From positions 3,688,501 to 3,752,500 of the forward strand of contig NZ_CP050695.1 in NCBI RefSeq assembly GCF_012044895.1: a DNA stretch of 64,000 nucleotides. Direction: 5' to 3'. Positions within the stretch are counted from its first letter, which is position 1; the number at the start of each line of letters is the position of its first letter. Of the stretch, positions 26,823 through 34,480 are shown piece after piece. A model generated the notes under the pieces. It was not told where the DNA came from and searched no databases. It was given only the letters and a program-made list of their open reading frames with translations. This DNA is from Aquisalimonas sp. 2447. Lineage in GTDB: Bacteria; Pseudomonadota; Gammaproteobacteria; Nitrococcales; Aquisalimonadaceae. Position numbers and translations under genes: made by a program.

Positions 26823-27329
26823 ATGAGGACATTCGAAGAACTGAGGCAGGGACTGGAACACGCCTGGGATCAGGTCACCGAGGGTTGGCGTGACCTGCGG
26901 GAGCGCGCCGGCGCGGCGCTGACCCGGTTCTATCCACTGCGCCGGGAGGGCGAGGTGCAAACCCGCGAAGAAGCGCATGCCCGCAGGGGCGCGGCCTGGG
27001 GCCTGATGGCCGCCGAGGTGCTGGAGGACGACCAGGCGGTGGAGGTCCGCCTGGAGGCACCCGGCATGCAGGCGGATGACTTCGACCTCTCCGTTCACGA
27101 GCAGACGCTCATCATCCGGGGTGAGAAGCGCGTGAACCGGCAGATCGACAACGGCCGCTTCCATCTCATGGAGCGTGCCTACGGCGCCTTCCAGCGCAAC
27201 GTGCCGCTGCCTTCGCCGGTGGACGACAGCCACGCGGAGGCCAGCTATCACGACGGCGTGCTGGTGGTGAGGCTGCCGCGCACGGAGAATACACGGCGGC
27301 GGCGAATCGCCGTCAGGAGCGGGCAATGA
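26823..27329 (+). CDS. second Hsp20-family protein with N-terminal extension
   Basis: 168 aa. The first 60 residues (FEELRQGLEHAWDQVTEGWRDLRERAG) form a predicted amphipathic helical extension, not seen in the first hsp20. The alpha-crystallin domain then reads VEVRLEAPGMQADDFDLSVHEQTLIIRGEKRVNR, RFHLMERAYGAFQRNVPLP and GVLVVRLPRTE. It starts 13 bp after the cbpA-like gene and overlaps degQ by 4 bp (ATGA-type overlap), so it is part of the chaperone-protease operon. Confidence 0.88.
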   Translation: MRTFEELRQGLEHAWDQVTEGWRDLRERAGAALTRFYPLRREGEVQTREEAHARRGAAWGLMAAEVLEDDQAVEVRLEAPGMQADDFDLSVHEQTLIIRGEKRVNRQIDNGRFHLMERAYGAFQRNVPLPSPVDDSHAEASYHDGVLVVRLPRTENTRRRRIAVRSGQ

Positions 27330-28681
27330 AGGCGCTGCGGCGGGTTACCGCCGCTCTGCTGCTGATCTACGCCACCACTGCCGCGGCACAACTCCCCGCC
27401 GAAGTGGAGGGCGAACCCCTGCCCTCCCTGGCGCCCATGCTGGAGCGCACCACGCCGGCGGTGGTGAACATCGCCACCACCGGGCGCGCCCTGGTGGCGG
27501 AGAACCCGCTACTCCAGGACCCGTTCTTCCGCCGCTTCTTCGACCTGCCGGAACGGCCCCGGGAGCGCCGGACCCAGAGCCTGGGCTCCGGCGTCATCGT
27601 GGATGCCGAGGCGGGCTACATCCTCACCAACCACCACGTCATACGGCGCGCGGACCGCATCACGGTCACCCTCGCCGACGGGCGTGAACTGCCCGCCACA
27701 GTGGTGGGCAGTGACTCCGAGACCGACGTGGCGGTGATCCAGGTGGAGGCCCGCGATCTGCAGGCGCTGCCCCTGGCCGATTCGGATCAACTGCGGGTAG
27801 GGGATTTCGTGGTCGCCATCGGCAACCCCTTCGGCCTGGGGCAGACGGTGACGTCGGGCATCGTCAGCGCCCTGGGGCGGTCCGGTTTGCGGCTGACCAG
27901 CTACCAGGATTTCATTCAGACGGACGCCTCCATCAACCCCGGCAATTCCGGCGGTGCGCTGGTGAACCTGCGCGGTGAACTGGTGGGGGTCAACACCGCC
28001 ATCCTCAGCCCTGCCGGGGGCAACGTGGGCATCGGCTTTGCCATCCCCACCAACATGGCGCGCTCGGTGATGGAGCAACTGATCGAGCACGGCGAGATCC
28101 AGCGCGGTCAGCTGGGCGTCAGCGCCCAGGATCTCACCCCGGACCTGGCCGAGGCCTTCGACCTGCGCGAGCGCTCCGGCGTGGTGATTACCCGGGTGGA
28201 AAGCGGTTCACCAGCGGATCAGGCCGGCATCGAGACCGGGGATATCGTGCTGGCGGTCAACGGCCGCGGTATTCGCCAGGTCAGTGATCTGCGCAACGCC
28301 ATCGGGCTGCTGCGGGTGGGTGAAACAGTCACCCTGCGGGTTAGCCGCGAAGGCGAAGTGATGGAACTCGCCGTGCCGATCCAGGAGCCAGCCCTGACCA
28401 CGCTGGACGGGGGTCGCATCCACACCCGCCTGGAAGGGGCCACTTTCGGCGATGTACAGCAGCGCGTACGCGCCGACAGTGTGCAACGGGTGGTGGTGCG
28501 CAACGTGGAACCGGGCAGCCCCGCCCAGCGGGCCGGACTACGGGACGACGACATCATCCTGTCGGTGAACCGGCAGTCCGTGGGCACGCTGGAGGAATTC
28601 CGCGACCGGGTCCGCGGTGCCGGCGAGCTGCTGCTGCACATCCAGCGCGGCAGCGGCGCCCTGTTCCTGGTGCTGCGGTAG
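27326..28681 (+). CDS. degQ: DegP/DegQ-family periplasmic serine endoprotease
   Basis: 451 aa with a signal peptide (RVTAALLLIYATTAAAQ). The trypsin-like domain has the triad His in TNHHVI, Asp in DSETDVAVIQ and Ser in INPGNSGGAL. Two PDZ domains follow: LGVSAQDLTPDLAEAFDLRERSGVVITRVESGSPADQAGIETGD and a second ending in a GSPAQRAGLRDDDIILSVN segment. The protein size and short LA loop fit DegQ rather than DegP, but the distinction is inferred. It degrades or refolds misfolded envelope proteins and completes the heat-shock cluster. Confidence 0.93.
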   Translation: MKALRRVTAALLLIYATTAAAQLPAEVEGEPLPSLAPMLERTTPAVVNIATTGRALVAENPLLQDPFFRRFFDLPERPRERRTQSLGSGVIVDAEAGYILTNHHVIRRADRITVTLADGRELPATVVGSDSETDVAVIQVEARDLQALPLADSDQLRVGDFVVAIGNPFGLGQTVTSGIVSALGRSGLRLTSYQDFIQTDASINPGNSGGALVNLRGELVGVNTAILSPAGGNVGIGFAIPTNMARSVMEQLIEHGEIQRGQLGVSAQDLTPDLAEAFDLRERSGVVITRVESGSPADQAGIETGDIVLAVNGRGIRQVSDLRNAIGLLRVGETVTLRVSREGEVMELAVPIQEPALTTLDGGRIHTRLEGATFGDVQQRVRADSVQRVVVRNVEPGSPAQRAGLRDDDIILSVNRQSVGTLEEFRDRVRGAGELLLHIQRGSGALFLVLR

Positions 28682-28683
28682 CG

Positions 28684-29598
28684 TCAGCGGCTGAACCGGA
28701 CCGGCAGCTCGAATTCGTAGCTGTCGTCCGGCAGGTCATCAGGAACCCCGGGCAGCGGCGAAGCCCGGCGCAGCAGATCCTCCACTTCATCGTCCAGCAG
28801 GCTGTAGCCGGATGATTCGAGGATCTCGTAGTCGAGGACTTCGCCGTCACGGGTGACGGTAAAGCGCACCAGCACCTCACCCTCCTGGCGCCGCATCTGC
28901 GCCTGGCGCGGGTAGTTCTTGCGTCGGTCCAGATACGCACGCAGTTCGTCGCCGTAAGAGGCGATGGCATCGGGGTCGCCCTGGATCGCCGCCTCGGTCT
29001 CGGTCTCGTCGTCCTCGAGTTCGGCGTCCTCGTGCCCTTCCGGAGCCTCGTCCTCCGGTTCTGGTTCCGGTTCCGGTTCTGGTTCCGGTTCTGGTTCCGG
29101 TTCTGGTTCCGGTTCTGGTTCCGGCTCTGGTTCCGGCTCTGGTTCCGGCTCTGGTTCCGGCTCTGGTTCCGGCTCTGGTTCCGGCTCTGGTTCCGGCTCT
29201 GGTTCCGGCTCTGGTTCCGGCTCTGGTTCCGGCTCTGGTTCCGGCTCCGGTTCCGGCTCTGGTTCCGGCTCTGGTTCCGGCTCTGGTTCCGGCTCTGGTT
29301 CCGGCTCTGGTTCCGGCTCTGGTTCCGGCTCTGGTTCCGGCTCTGGTTCCGGCTCTGGTTCCGGCTCCGGTTCCGGCTCCGGTTCCGGCTCCGGTTCCGG
29401 CTCCGGCTCGGGCTCTGGTTCGGGCTCCTCGGCACCGTCCGGCTCGCCGGCCGTCGGGGTCAGGGTGACTTCGATACCGGCGGGCTGCTCCTCCTCCGGT
29501 TCCGGGCTCGCCTGACGATACAGGCCGAGCACCGCCAGGTGCAGGAGACCAGCGACAAGCAACGCGAGCAGCCAGTGATGCCAGCGCAAACGCCCCAT
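28684..29598 (-). CDS. TonB-family energy transducer with very long Glu-Pro repeat
   Basis: 304 aa. One N-terminal membrane helix ([21 protein letters not shown]) with His in the helix, a periplasmic spacer and a C-terminal TonB domain ([31 protein letters not shown], then [24 protein letters not shown]). The YP/YPRQA and VRFTV motifs are typical. TonB passes energy from the ExbBD proton channel to outer-membrane receptors. The spacer has about 60 consecutive Glu-Pro pairs, far longer than the mixed EP/KP segment of E. coli TonB, and consists only of negative pairs. It overlaps exbD by one base group (TAATG). No TonB-dependent receptor is adjacent. Confidence 0.9.
   Translation of the reverse strand: MGRLRWHHWLLALLVAGLLHLAVLGLYRQASPEPEEEQPAGIEVTLTPTAGEPDGAEEPEPEPEPEPEPEPEPEPEPEPEPEPEPEPEPEPEPEPEPEPEPEPEPEPEPEPEPEPEPEPEPEPEPEPEPEPEPEPEPEPEPEPEPEPEPEPEPEPEPEPEPEPEPEPEPEPEPEPEPEPEPEDEAPEGHEDAELEDDETETEAAIQGDPDAIASYGDELRAYLDRRKNYPRQAQMRRQEGEVLVRFTVTRDGEVLDYEILESSGYSLLDDEVEDLLRRASPLPGVPDDLPDDSYEFELPVRFSR
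29051..29430. repeat. 12-bp minisatellite coding the Glu-Pro spacer of TonB
   Basis: About 380 bp built of GGCTCTGGTTCC-like 12-mers with variants (GGTTCT, GGCTCC), reading as alternating Pro and Glu codons on the minus strand. All six frames stay open because the unit has no stop. Central copies are nearly identical while the ends are mixed, which suggests slippage or unequal exchange; copy number is therefore likely to vary between strains. Confidence 0.9.
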
Positions 29599-30005
29599 TA
29601 CTCCGGCGCCTCCGTCGTGAGCAGCAGCAGGCGCTCCGCGCCGGCGTCGCGGAGGCGATCCATAACGTCCAGCAGTCGACGCGATGCGGCATCACCATCG
29701 GCCTTGAGCCGCAGCTCCAGCTCCGGCGCGCCCTCCAGGCGACGCGCCACCGTACTCTCCAGTTCGTCCAGCCCCGCCAGTTCCTCGCCCTCGAAAGCCA
29801 GCGCGCCATCGGCGCCGAGCAGCACGATGCCTTCATCGTCGTCGGCGGCGGCACCGCTGCGCGCCTCCGGCGGATCCACCGCAAAAGGCTCCGGCGTGGT
29901 GAAGGTGCCGGCGAGCATGAAGAAGATGAGCAGCAGGAAGACAATGTTGATCAGGGGGATGACCGGTTCGCCCACCTGTCGGCGTCTGGGTTGCGGAAGG
30001 CGCAT
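29598..30005 (-). CDS. exbD: ExbD/TolR-family protein (copy 2 of the operon)
   Basis: 135 aa. One membrane helix near residues 15-35 ([21 protein letters not shown]) and a C-terminal periplasmic domain. In ExbD/TolR the helix carries an Asp in the PLIDVVF motif; here the equivalent position reads PLINIVF, so the proton-pathway Asp is replaced by Asn. That makes this an unusual, possibly non-conducting subunit. ATG 30005 follows the first exbD stop by 2 bases, with GGAG upstream. Confidence 0.85.
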   Translation of the reverse strand: MRLPQPRRRQVGEPVIPLINIVFLLLIFFMLAGTFTTPEPFAVDPPEARSGAAADDDEGIVLLGADGALAFEGEELAGLDELESTVARRLEGAPELELRLKADGDAASRRLLDVMDRLRDAGAERLLLLTTEAPE

Positions 30006-30007
30006 GG

Positions 30008-30406
30008 TCACTCCTCCCGCTGCAGGCTGATACGGGTGCCCCCCGCTGCGTTGAGCCGCTCCATCACCGTCACCACCCGCTGCAGGCGGACGTCGTCTCC
30101 GGGCCGCACGATGATGCCCCGTTCCGGTTCGGCGTCCACGGCGGCGCCAACACGCTCCACCAGGGCGTCCAGGCTCAGGGGTTCGTTATCCAGCCGCAAA
30201 CCGTCAGCCACCACGCTGACAACCAGCGGCGCCGGTCGATCCGGATCCGGCGCGGTCGCCTCGGCGGGCACGGCCAGTTCCATGGCGCGCCATTGGGTGA
30301 AGGTGGATGCCAGCATGAAGAACACCAGCAGGATGAACACCACGTCGATCAGCGGTGTCAGCGAGACCAGCCGGCGGCGGCGGGGCGAGGTGCTTTCAAG
30401 TTGCAT
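30008..30406 (-). CDS. exbD: ExbD/TolR-family protein (copy 1 of the operon)
   Basis: 132 aa. The membrane helix has the canonical PLIDVVFILLVFFMLASTF with the Asp that takes part in proton conduction. The C-terminal domain reads PLVVSVVADGLRLDNEPLSLDALVERV and ends RISLQREE. It overlaps the end of exbB by 11 bases. ExbD forms the stator with ExbB and drives TonB. Confidence 0.92.
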   Translation of the reverse strand: MQLESTSPRRRRLVSLTPLIDVVFILLVFFMLASTFTQWRAMELAVPAEATAPDPDRPAPLVVSVVADGLRLDNEPLSLDALVERVGAAVDAEPERGIIVRPGDDVRLQRVVTVMERLNAAGGTRISLQREE

Positions 30407-31118
30407 CGGCGCTGCGGCGGCCCTCCAGCCGGGTCACTTCTCCCTGCTGTGCAGATTCACTGTGCATGGCCACCGGCCTCTGGGTGAACACCCGGGTCAC
30501 GGCATCTTCCATCCGGTGGCGGAACCGCTCCACCCGCCCTTCCAGCCAGTTGAGCAGGATCACGGCGGGGATGGCCACGGCGAGACCCACGGCGGTGGTC
30601 AGCAGGGCCTCCCAGATGCCACCGGACAGCAGCGCGGGATCCACCTGACTGCCGGCACCCTCGAGCTGGCGAAAGGCATCGATCATGCCCAGCACCGTGC
30701 CCAGCAGCCCGAGCAGAGGGGCCAGCGAGCCCACGACTTCCAGACCGCGCAGGTAGCTGCGCAGGGAATCCAGATAGCCGGTGGCAACGCGGGACACTTC
30801 CTCGCGCACCAGCTCCTGGGGCATGTCCGGGTCACGGCGACCGCGCACGGCCACTTCCATGACCCGGGCAATGGGATTGCGCTCGGTGGCCAGACGCTTG
30901 AGCGCTGCGTCGTCATCACCCTGGCGGAGGGATTCCAGGCACCCGGAAACAAAACCCTGCCGCCCGAGCCGGAGTGAGTGGAACTGCCAGAGCTTGAGCA
31001 GGGCGATGGCGATGGCGACCACCGACATGAGCATCAGCAGCACCACCACCGGCCCACCCAGGTCCAGGAAGGCCTCCAGACGGCCGGCAAAATCGGCAAG
31101 TGACCCGGCGTCGACCAT
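30396..31118 (-). CDS. exbB: ExbB/TolQ/MotA-family proton channel protein
   Basis: 240 aa. Three membrane segments: GGPVVVLLMLMSVVAIAIALLKLW, then VVGSLAPLLGLLGTVLGMIDAF (the family signature with the Pro-Leu-Leu-Gly-Leu-Leu-Gly-Thr-Val pattern) and WEALLTTAVGLAVAIPAVILLNW (with Thr-Thr-Ala/Val-Gly-Leu). It is the first gene of exbB-exbD-exbD-tonB on the minus strand, the order of TonB systems rather than of Tol-Pal. A Fur-box-like sequence lies 45-70 bp upstream. Confidence 0.92.
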   Translation of the reverse strand: MVDAGSLADFAGRLEAFLDLGGPVVVLLMLMSVVAIAIALLKLWQFHSLRLGRQGFVSGCLESLRQGDDDAALKRLATERNPIARVMEVAVRGRRDPDMPQELVREEVSRVATGYLDSLRSYLRGLEVVGSLAPLLGLLGTVLGMIDAFRQLEGAGSQVDPALLSGGIWEALLTTAVGLAVAIPAVILLNWLEGRVERFRHRMEDAVTRVFTQRPVAMHSESAQQGEVTRLEGRRSADAT

Positions 31119-31162
31119 GACGCGTTCAACTCCGTAATAATGTAACGCAGGGGGATCTGATG

Positions 31163-31188
31163 CTAATCTAATTGCGAATCATTTGCAA
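31163..31188. promoter_or_regulatory. possible Fur box upstream of exbB
   Basis: On the minus strand the sequence is TTGCAAATGATTCGCAATTAG followed by ATTAG. It resembles the Fur consensus GATAATGATAATCATTATC in its AATGAT core and flanking AAT repeats, with several mismatches. The position, about 45 bp upstream of exbB in the only AT-rich stretch nearby, fits an iron-repressed promoter. The match is partial, so this is a suggestion. Confidence 0.45.
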
Positions 31189-31199
31189 CGGGGCAGCTC

Positions 31200-31395
31200 C
31201 TACGTCTCTCCCGCCTCAATCGCACGGGCGGCATCATACTGTTCACCGGTGAAGAGTTCATTTCTGAGCATCGCATCCTGCTCCCGGATCAACGCCTTCT
31301 CCTCCTCGCTGAAGCGCTCGGGATGGTCGCGGATTATCCGTGGCTCCGGTGCCCCGGGGCCAGCAACAAGGCGCTGCCGTCATCCATCCTGGATA
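31200..31395 (-). pseudogene. displaced C-terminal fragment of the PAAR-Tle1 effector
   Basis: Read on the minus strand, this stretch encodes GAPEPRIIRDHPERF, then SEEEKALIREQDAMLRNELF and about 17 further residues to a TAG at 31200. The first part is nearly identical to the last 30 residues of the effector at 32078-33964 (APDPRVLRDHPERFSEEEK..REQDAMLR), after which the two differ. There is no start codon and an in-frame stop lies upstream. It looks like an old effector tail left behind when a new end, with its partner gene, was inserted. Together with the Fur-box region it fills the 315-bp gap 31119-31433. Confidence 0.75.
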
Positions 31396-31433
31396 GCCGG
31401 CTGACCGGGCTGCAAGACGCACCGAGGAATGCG

Positions 31434-32081
31434 TTACTCCAGAACTTCCACATCGGCTGGAATCGCGCCTTCCTCGCGGAGTTCGGCGGTCCTTTTCGTA
31501 TACCGCCCCGGATCCCCGTCGGCCTCCTCGGCCTGGGCTTCGCGGACGATGGGAAAGTAGAGCGGCTCGTCCTCGTCACAGAACGGGCCTCCGCACCATA
31601 CCTCCCACCACAACCGGGCACGACCGTCTCCGGAGTACCCCGCAAGCAGCATATGCTGGTAGTGCTGACTACGCGGGTAGTCCCGGTACCACTGCAGCAC
31701 ACGCTCCTCCAGATCCTCCGGCAACTCGATGTCGAGTTCGTAGAACGTCTGCTCGCGAAACGAGAACCAGCGTGCTGTCAGCCGATCGGGAATGGGCACG
31801 TCGCCCAGAACGGCTGTCTTCCCACCGTCAGGCGGCTCGTCCCAGGAGCGATCACTGACCGATCCCCCGGAGATGCTAAACGCGCCCCAGAAGATCTGGT
31901 CCTCGACCCACACCGGCCAGCCATCCGGTCCGCCGCTGATGGCAATTGAATACGGGTAGGTCCTTGGCTCCTGGTACTTCCCCCACCCCCACCAGCCGAG
32001 CCACACAAGCCCCACCGCCAGCATCAGCAGAAGAACCACGTGCCCCGGCCCAAGCCGGCCACGCCACTCGGCCAGGCTCAC
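31434..32081 (-). CDS. DUF2931-like membrane-anchored protein, possible T6SS immunity partner
   Basis: 215 aa. One N-terminal membrane helix (HVVLLLMLAVGLVWLGWWGWG) with the rest outside the cytoplasm. PYSIAISGGPDGWPVW, PIPDRLTARWFSFREQTFYELDIELPED and QHMLLAGYSGDGRARLWWEV fit my memory of DUF2931 family proteins, which often accompany T6SS effectors. Its start overlaps the effector stop (ATGA), so the two are co-translated. A periplasm-facing protein next to a phospholipase effector could be the immunity protein, as for other Tle families. That role is inferred. Confidence 0.7.
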   Translation of the reverse strand: MSLAEWRGRLGPGHVVLLLMLAVGLVWLGWWGWGKYQEPRTYPYSIAISGGPDGWPVWVEDQIFWGAFSISGGSVSDRSWDEPPDGGKTAVLGDVPIPDRLTARWFSFREQTFYELDIELPEDLEERVLQWYRDYPRSQHYQHMLLAGYSGDGRARLWWEVWCGGPFCDEDEPLYFPIVREAQAEEADGDPGRYTKRTAELREEGAIPADVEVLE

Positions 32082-33964
32082 TTCAACGACTCCCGCCGCA
32101 GCATCGCATCCTGCTCGCGGATCAACGCCTTCTCCTCCTCGCTGAAGCGCTCGGGATGGTCACGCAATACGCGGGGATCTGGTGCACGCTTCCCGGGCAT
32201 TCGGCCGGCCAGCTCCGGGCGGTTGAAGTGCTCGGTGCGTTCGAACTCCGGCGCCGGGGCATTCACTACGTCACCAAAGCGGTGCGAGGTATGGATGTAG
32301 TGCCCCAGCAACCACCGCTCCCGCGCTTCATCCAGTGGCTCGCCGGCGTTCTGCCAGACCTCCAGGGCCCACTGGAAGTGCTGCGGCAGCCGATAGCCGG
32401 GCTCGGTGGGATCAAGCGCCCGTAAAGGCACACCAGCAGCCTGCGCCTCGTCATACATCCGGTGTAGGTAATAGATTGAGAGCGCCTTATGGGTATGACG
32501 CTGCTCCGTTCGCACCTCGATCAGTTCCGAACCCAAGGCGTAGAGGGTGTGCCCCTCGCGCTCCGCCCGATGTTGAATGATCTGCCTGCGGTCTCGCTCC
32601 CACGGGGCCACCGGATGCCGGGCGACGAGGACGGGGACATGCTCGATATTGTCACTGTCCTCCACCGGGTTCTCGTAGCCACCACCCACGTTGGCGTGCA
32701 CGCCGGGCACTGCGATCTCGGTGCAATTGTCCGGCAGGTTGCCGTGGGCATCCGCGATGCGCGTCAGCGGGAAAAAGCGGCGGATCTCGTGGTGGGCGGT
32801 GAAATGCACCACCCGCTCGGCGCTGCCCGCACCCAGGTTGAGATTGAACGCGCCATGACGCCCGTTGGCCGGCCAGTAGAGACTGGCCACGGTATCGAAC
32901 AGGCCCACGAAGCGCACCTCCATGGGGATCTCGTGGGGCCAGCGGTCCGGGTGCCAGTCGGTGGGCGCACCCGTGCCCAGCACGTTCACCAGGTGGCGGG
33001 CTATCGCGGCACCCCGACTGAAGCCGAACACGTCGAACACCACGCGCTCGTGCTGGTCCGGATCCAGACGGCGCCGAATGTCCTGCATCGCATCATCAAC
33101 ACGCGCACGTGCGCCGGTGCCCCCGATCCCCATTGCGCCACCGGGGGCGTCGGTATCCGCTTCGATCTCGCCGTTGTCATCGAGTTCTCCGGGCTCTATG
33201 CCGACTCCCGGGACGTAGACGGCCTCCTGGTTATCTGGCCTGTCGTCGTAAAGGTCCCACAGCTTCACGACATTGGAGACATCGCGGTCCGTCCGGTTGC
33301 GGTCCACGTCCCGGTGCTGCCAGGTGCCGTCACAGAACACGCCGATGTAGAGCGTCTCCTTGACGATCTCCTCCTCTTCTTCCTCCTCCACGGGCATAGC
33401 GTCCTGTTGTGCTGCCCGGAGTGCTTCCGGTACCTCGGCGGTGTCGGGCGTGGGCGGGTGCTTCGAGCGCAGCTCCTTCTTGTAGAACGCTTTCCAGGAT
33501 TCGAACCACCCCGCCTCGCCACGGAACTCGAAGGCCACCTCGGCGGCAAGACGCTGCCTGGCGTGCAGGTCGAACCCCTTCATGGGGGTCTGGAAGATGC
33601 GCGCCATGAGCGCCTCGCTCTCACCGGGCGCGGGCTGGTTCTCGACCCGAGTATTGTCACCAATGCGCACGTTCCCCGAGCCACTGATGATGGTCCCGCC
33701 GCAGTGGATGGCGTCACCCATGCGGGCCGCCGGCAGGCCGTTGATCCGCACCGCCTTCGAGCCTTCGGCCACAAAGCGGTTGTGGGTGCTGGCACCGGAC
33801 TTGGTGTGGGGCACGGCCTCGTCGGTGACCCGCGCCGCCGGCTGGCCGTTGACGGTCACATTGGGGCTGCCCGTCATCAGCGGGGTGTCGGGATAGCCGT
33901 TGTGGCCGCCGGCGATGTCCTTCAGGGCACGCCCAGCGGGGCGTCCGGTCCCTTTGCCTGCCAT
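32078..33964 (-). CDS. PAAR-domain Tle1-like (DUF2235) T6SS phospholipase effector
   Basis: 628 aa. Residues 1-110 are a PAAR domain, the cone that caps the VgrG spike: GHNGYPDTPLMTGSPNVTVNGQPAARVTDE, then GSKAVRINGLPAARMGDAIHCGG. The rest is a DUF2235 alpha/beta-hydrolase as in Tle1 phospholipases: ETLYIGVFCDGTW near 205, nucleophile Ser in GFSRGAA, an Asp in FVGLFDTV and the His region GVHANVGGGYE. It is predicted to be delivered on the spike and to cut phospholipids of rival cells. A glutamate run (EEEEEEEE) joins the domains. The gene lies downstream of a VgrG remnant, and no other T6SS gene is in the window. Confidence 0.88.
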   Translation of the reverse strand: MAGKGTGRPAGRALKDIAGGHNGYPDTPLMTGSPNVTVNGQPAARVTDEAVPHTKSGASTHNRFVAEGSKAVRINGLPAARMGDAIHCGGTIISGSGNVRIGDNTRVENQPAPGESEALMARIFQTPMKGFDLHARQRLAAEVAFEFRGEAGWFESWKAFYKKELRSKHPPTPDTAEVPEALRAAQQDAMPVEEEEEEEIVKETLYIGVFCDGTWQHRDVDRNRTDRDVSNVVKLWDLYDDRPDNQEAVYVPGVGIEPGELDDNGEIEADTDAPGGAMGIGGTGARARVDDAMQDIRRRLDPDQHERVVFDVFGFSRGAAIARHLVNVLGTGAPTDWHPDRWPHEIPMEVRFVGLFDTVASLYWPANGRHGAFNLNLGAGSAERVVHFTAHHEIRRFFPLTRIADAHGNLPDNCTEIAVPGVHANVGGGYENPVEDSDNIEHVPVLVARHPVAPWERDRRQIIQHRAEREGHTLYALGSELIEVRTEQRHTHKALSIYYLHRMYDEAQAAGVPLRALDPTEPGYRLPQHFQWALEVWQNAGEPLDEARERWLLGHYIHTSHRFGDVVNAPAPEFERTEHFNRPELAGRMPGKRAPDPRVLRDHPERFSEEEKALIREQDAMLRRESLK

Positions 33965-34000
33965 GGATCACATCTCCCTGTGCAACTGCCGGTGACTTGC

Positions 34001-34207
34001 CTAACTGTTGAGATCGGTCTGACCGGTCGCCACGGCAAGCCGGCTATCGTGACGGGTCTCGGAGAACGCGGTGAGGGTGTAGCTGAAACCCCCGGAGAGC
34101 GTCTCCGCGCCCTGGAACCCCTCGGCGATCAGGACATCGTCACCGAGATGCGTCTGGATGCGGTGCAGCAGAGTGGTCTGGCTCGAGCGCGCGTCGGCGA
34201 GCGACAT
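34001..34207 (-). pseudogene. truncated VgrG (N-terminal remnant)
   Basis: 68 codons from ATG 34207, with GGAGG 7 bases upstream, then an in-frame stop. Residues 20-60 (LGDDVLIAEGFQGAETLSGGFSYTLTAFSETRHD) match the start of the first VgrG domain, in which an intact protein would continue for more than 600 residues. A full VgrG normally sits just upstream of a PAAR effector, as this remnant does. Codon use is normal, so the truncation is probably an internal deletion that joined the start of vgrG to downstream sequence. Confidence 0.75.
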
Positions 34208-34229
34208 GGGCAACCTCCGTGTGCCGGGG

Positions 34230-34250
34230 CATGCATACTCCCTATGCATG
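34230..34250. promoter_or_regulatory. AT-rich palindrome upstream of the VgrG remnant
   Basis: Arms CATGCATA and TATGCATG separated by 5 bases, 23 bp upstream of the remnant's start. It is a possible operator. The rest of the gap to pcm (34251-34480) holds an AT-rich stretch near 34425-34450 that could be the pcm promoter; nothing else is seen there. Confidence 0.4.
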
Positions 34251-34480
34251 GTGGTCTGGGAAACGGCAAGGCCGTAGTCGCGGAATTCTGTTCGGGGCGC
34301 CGGCGCCTGTCAATGCATTGGCCCCATGAGGGTTACACCTCGTGATCAACGGGTCGCCGCCACATCACTGGGCGAGCCCGGTGAATGCCAAGGGCATGAT
34401 CACGCAGCAACGGAACCTGGCAAAGTACCGAAGATAATGAGTAGTATTGCGTTGCCCGGGATCAGCAGACGGAGTGTGGG

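Noticed and set aside
29051-29430. CRISPR-like or other direct repeat array
   Set aside because: Repeats are contiguous 12-mers without spacers, lie inside a coding frame and have no cas genes nearby.
28554-30030. Long open frames in all six frames over the TonB repeat
   Set aside because: The 12-bp unit contains no stop in any frame, so the Arg-Ser-Asn, Gly-Thr, Ser-Gly and Trp-Phe-Arg repeats are by-products of the Glu-Pro coding repeat.
31119-34480. Complete T6SS gene cluster
   Set aside because: Only a VgrG remnant, one effector and its partner are present; no tss/tag structural genes occur in the window.
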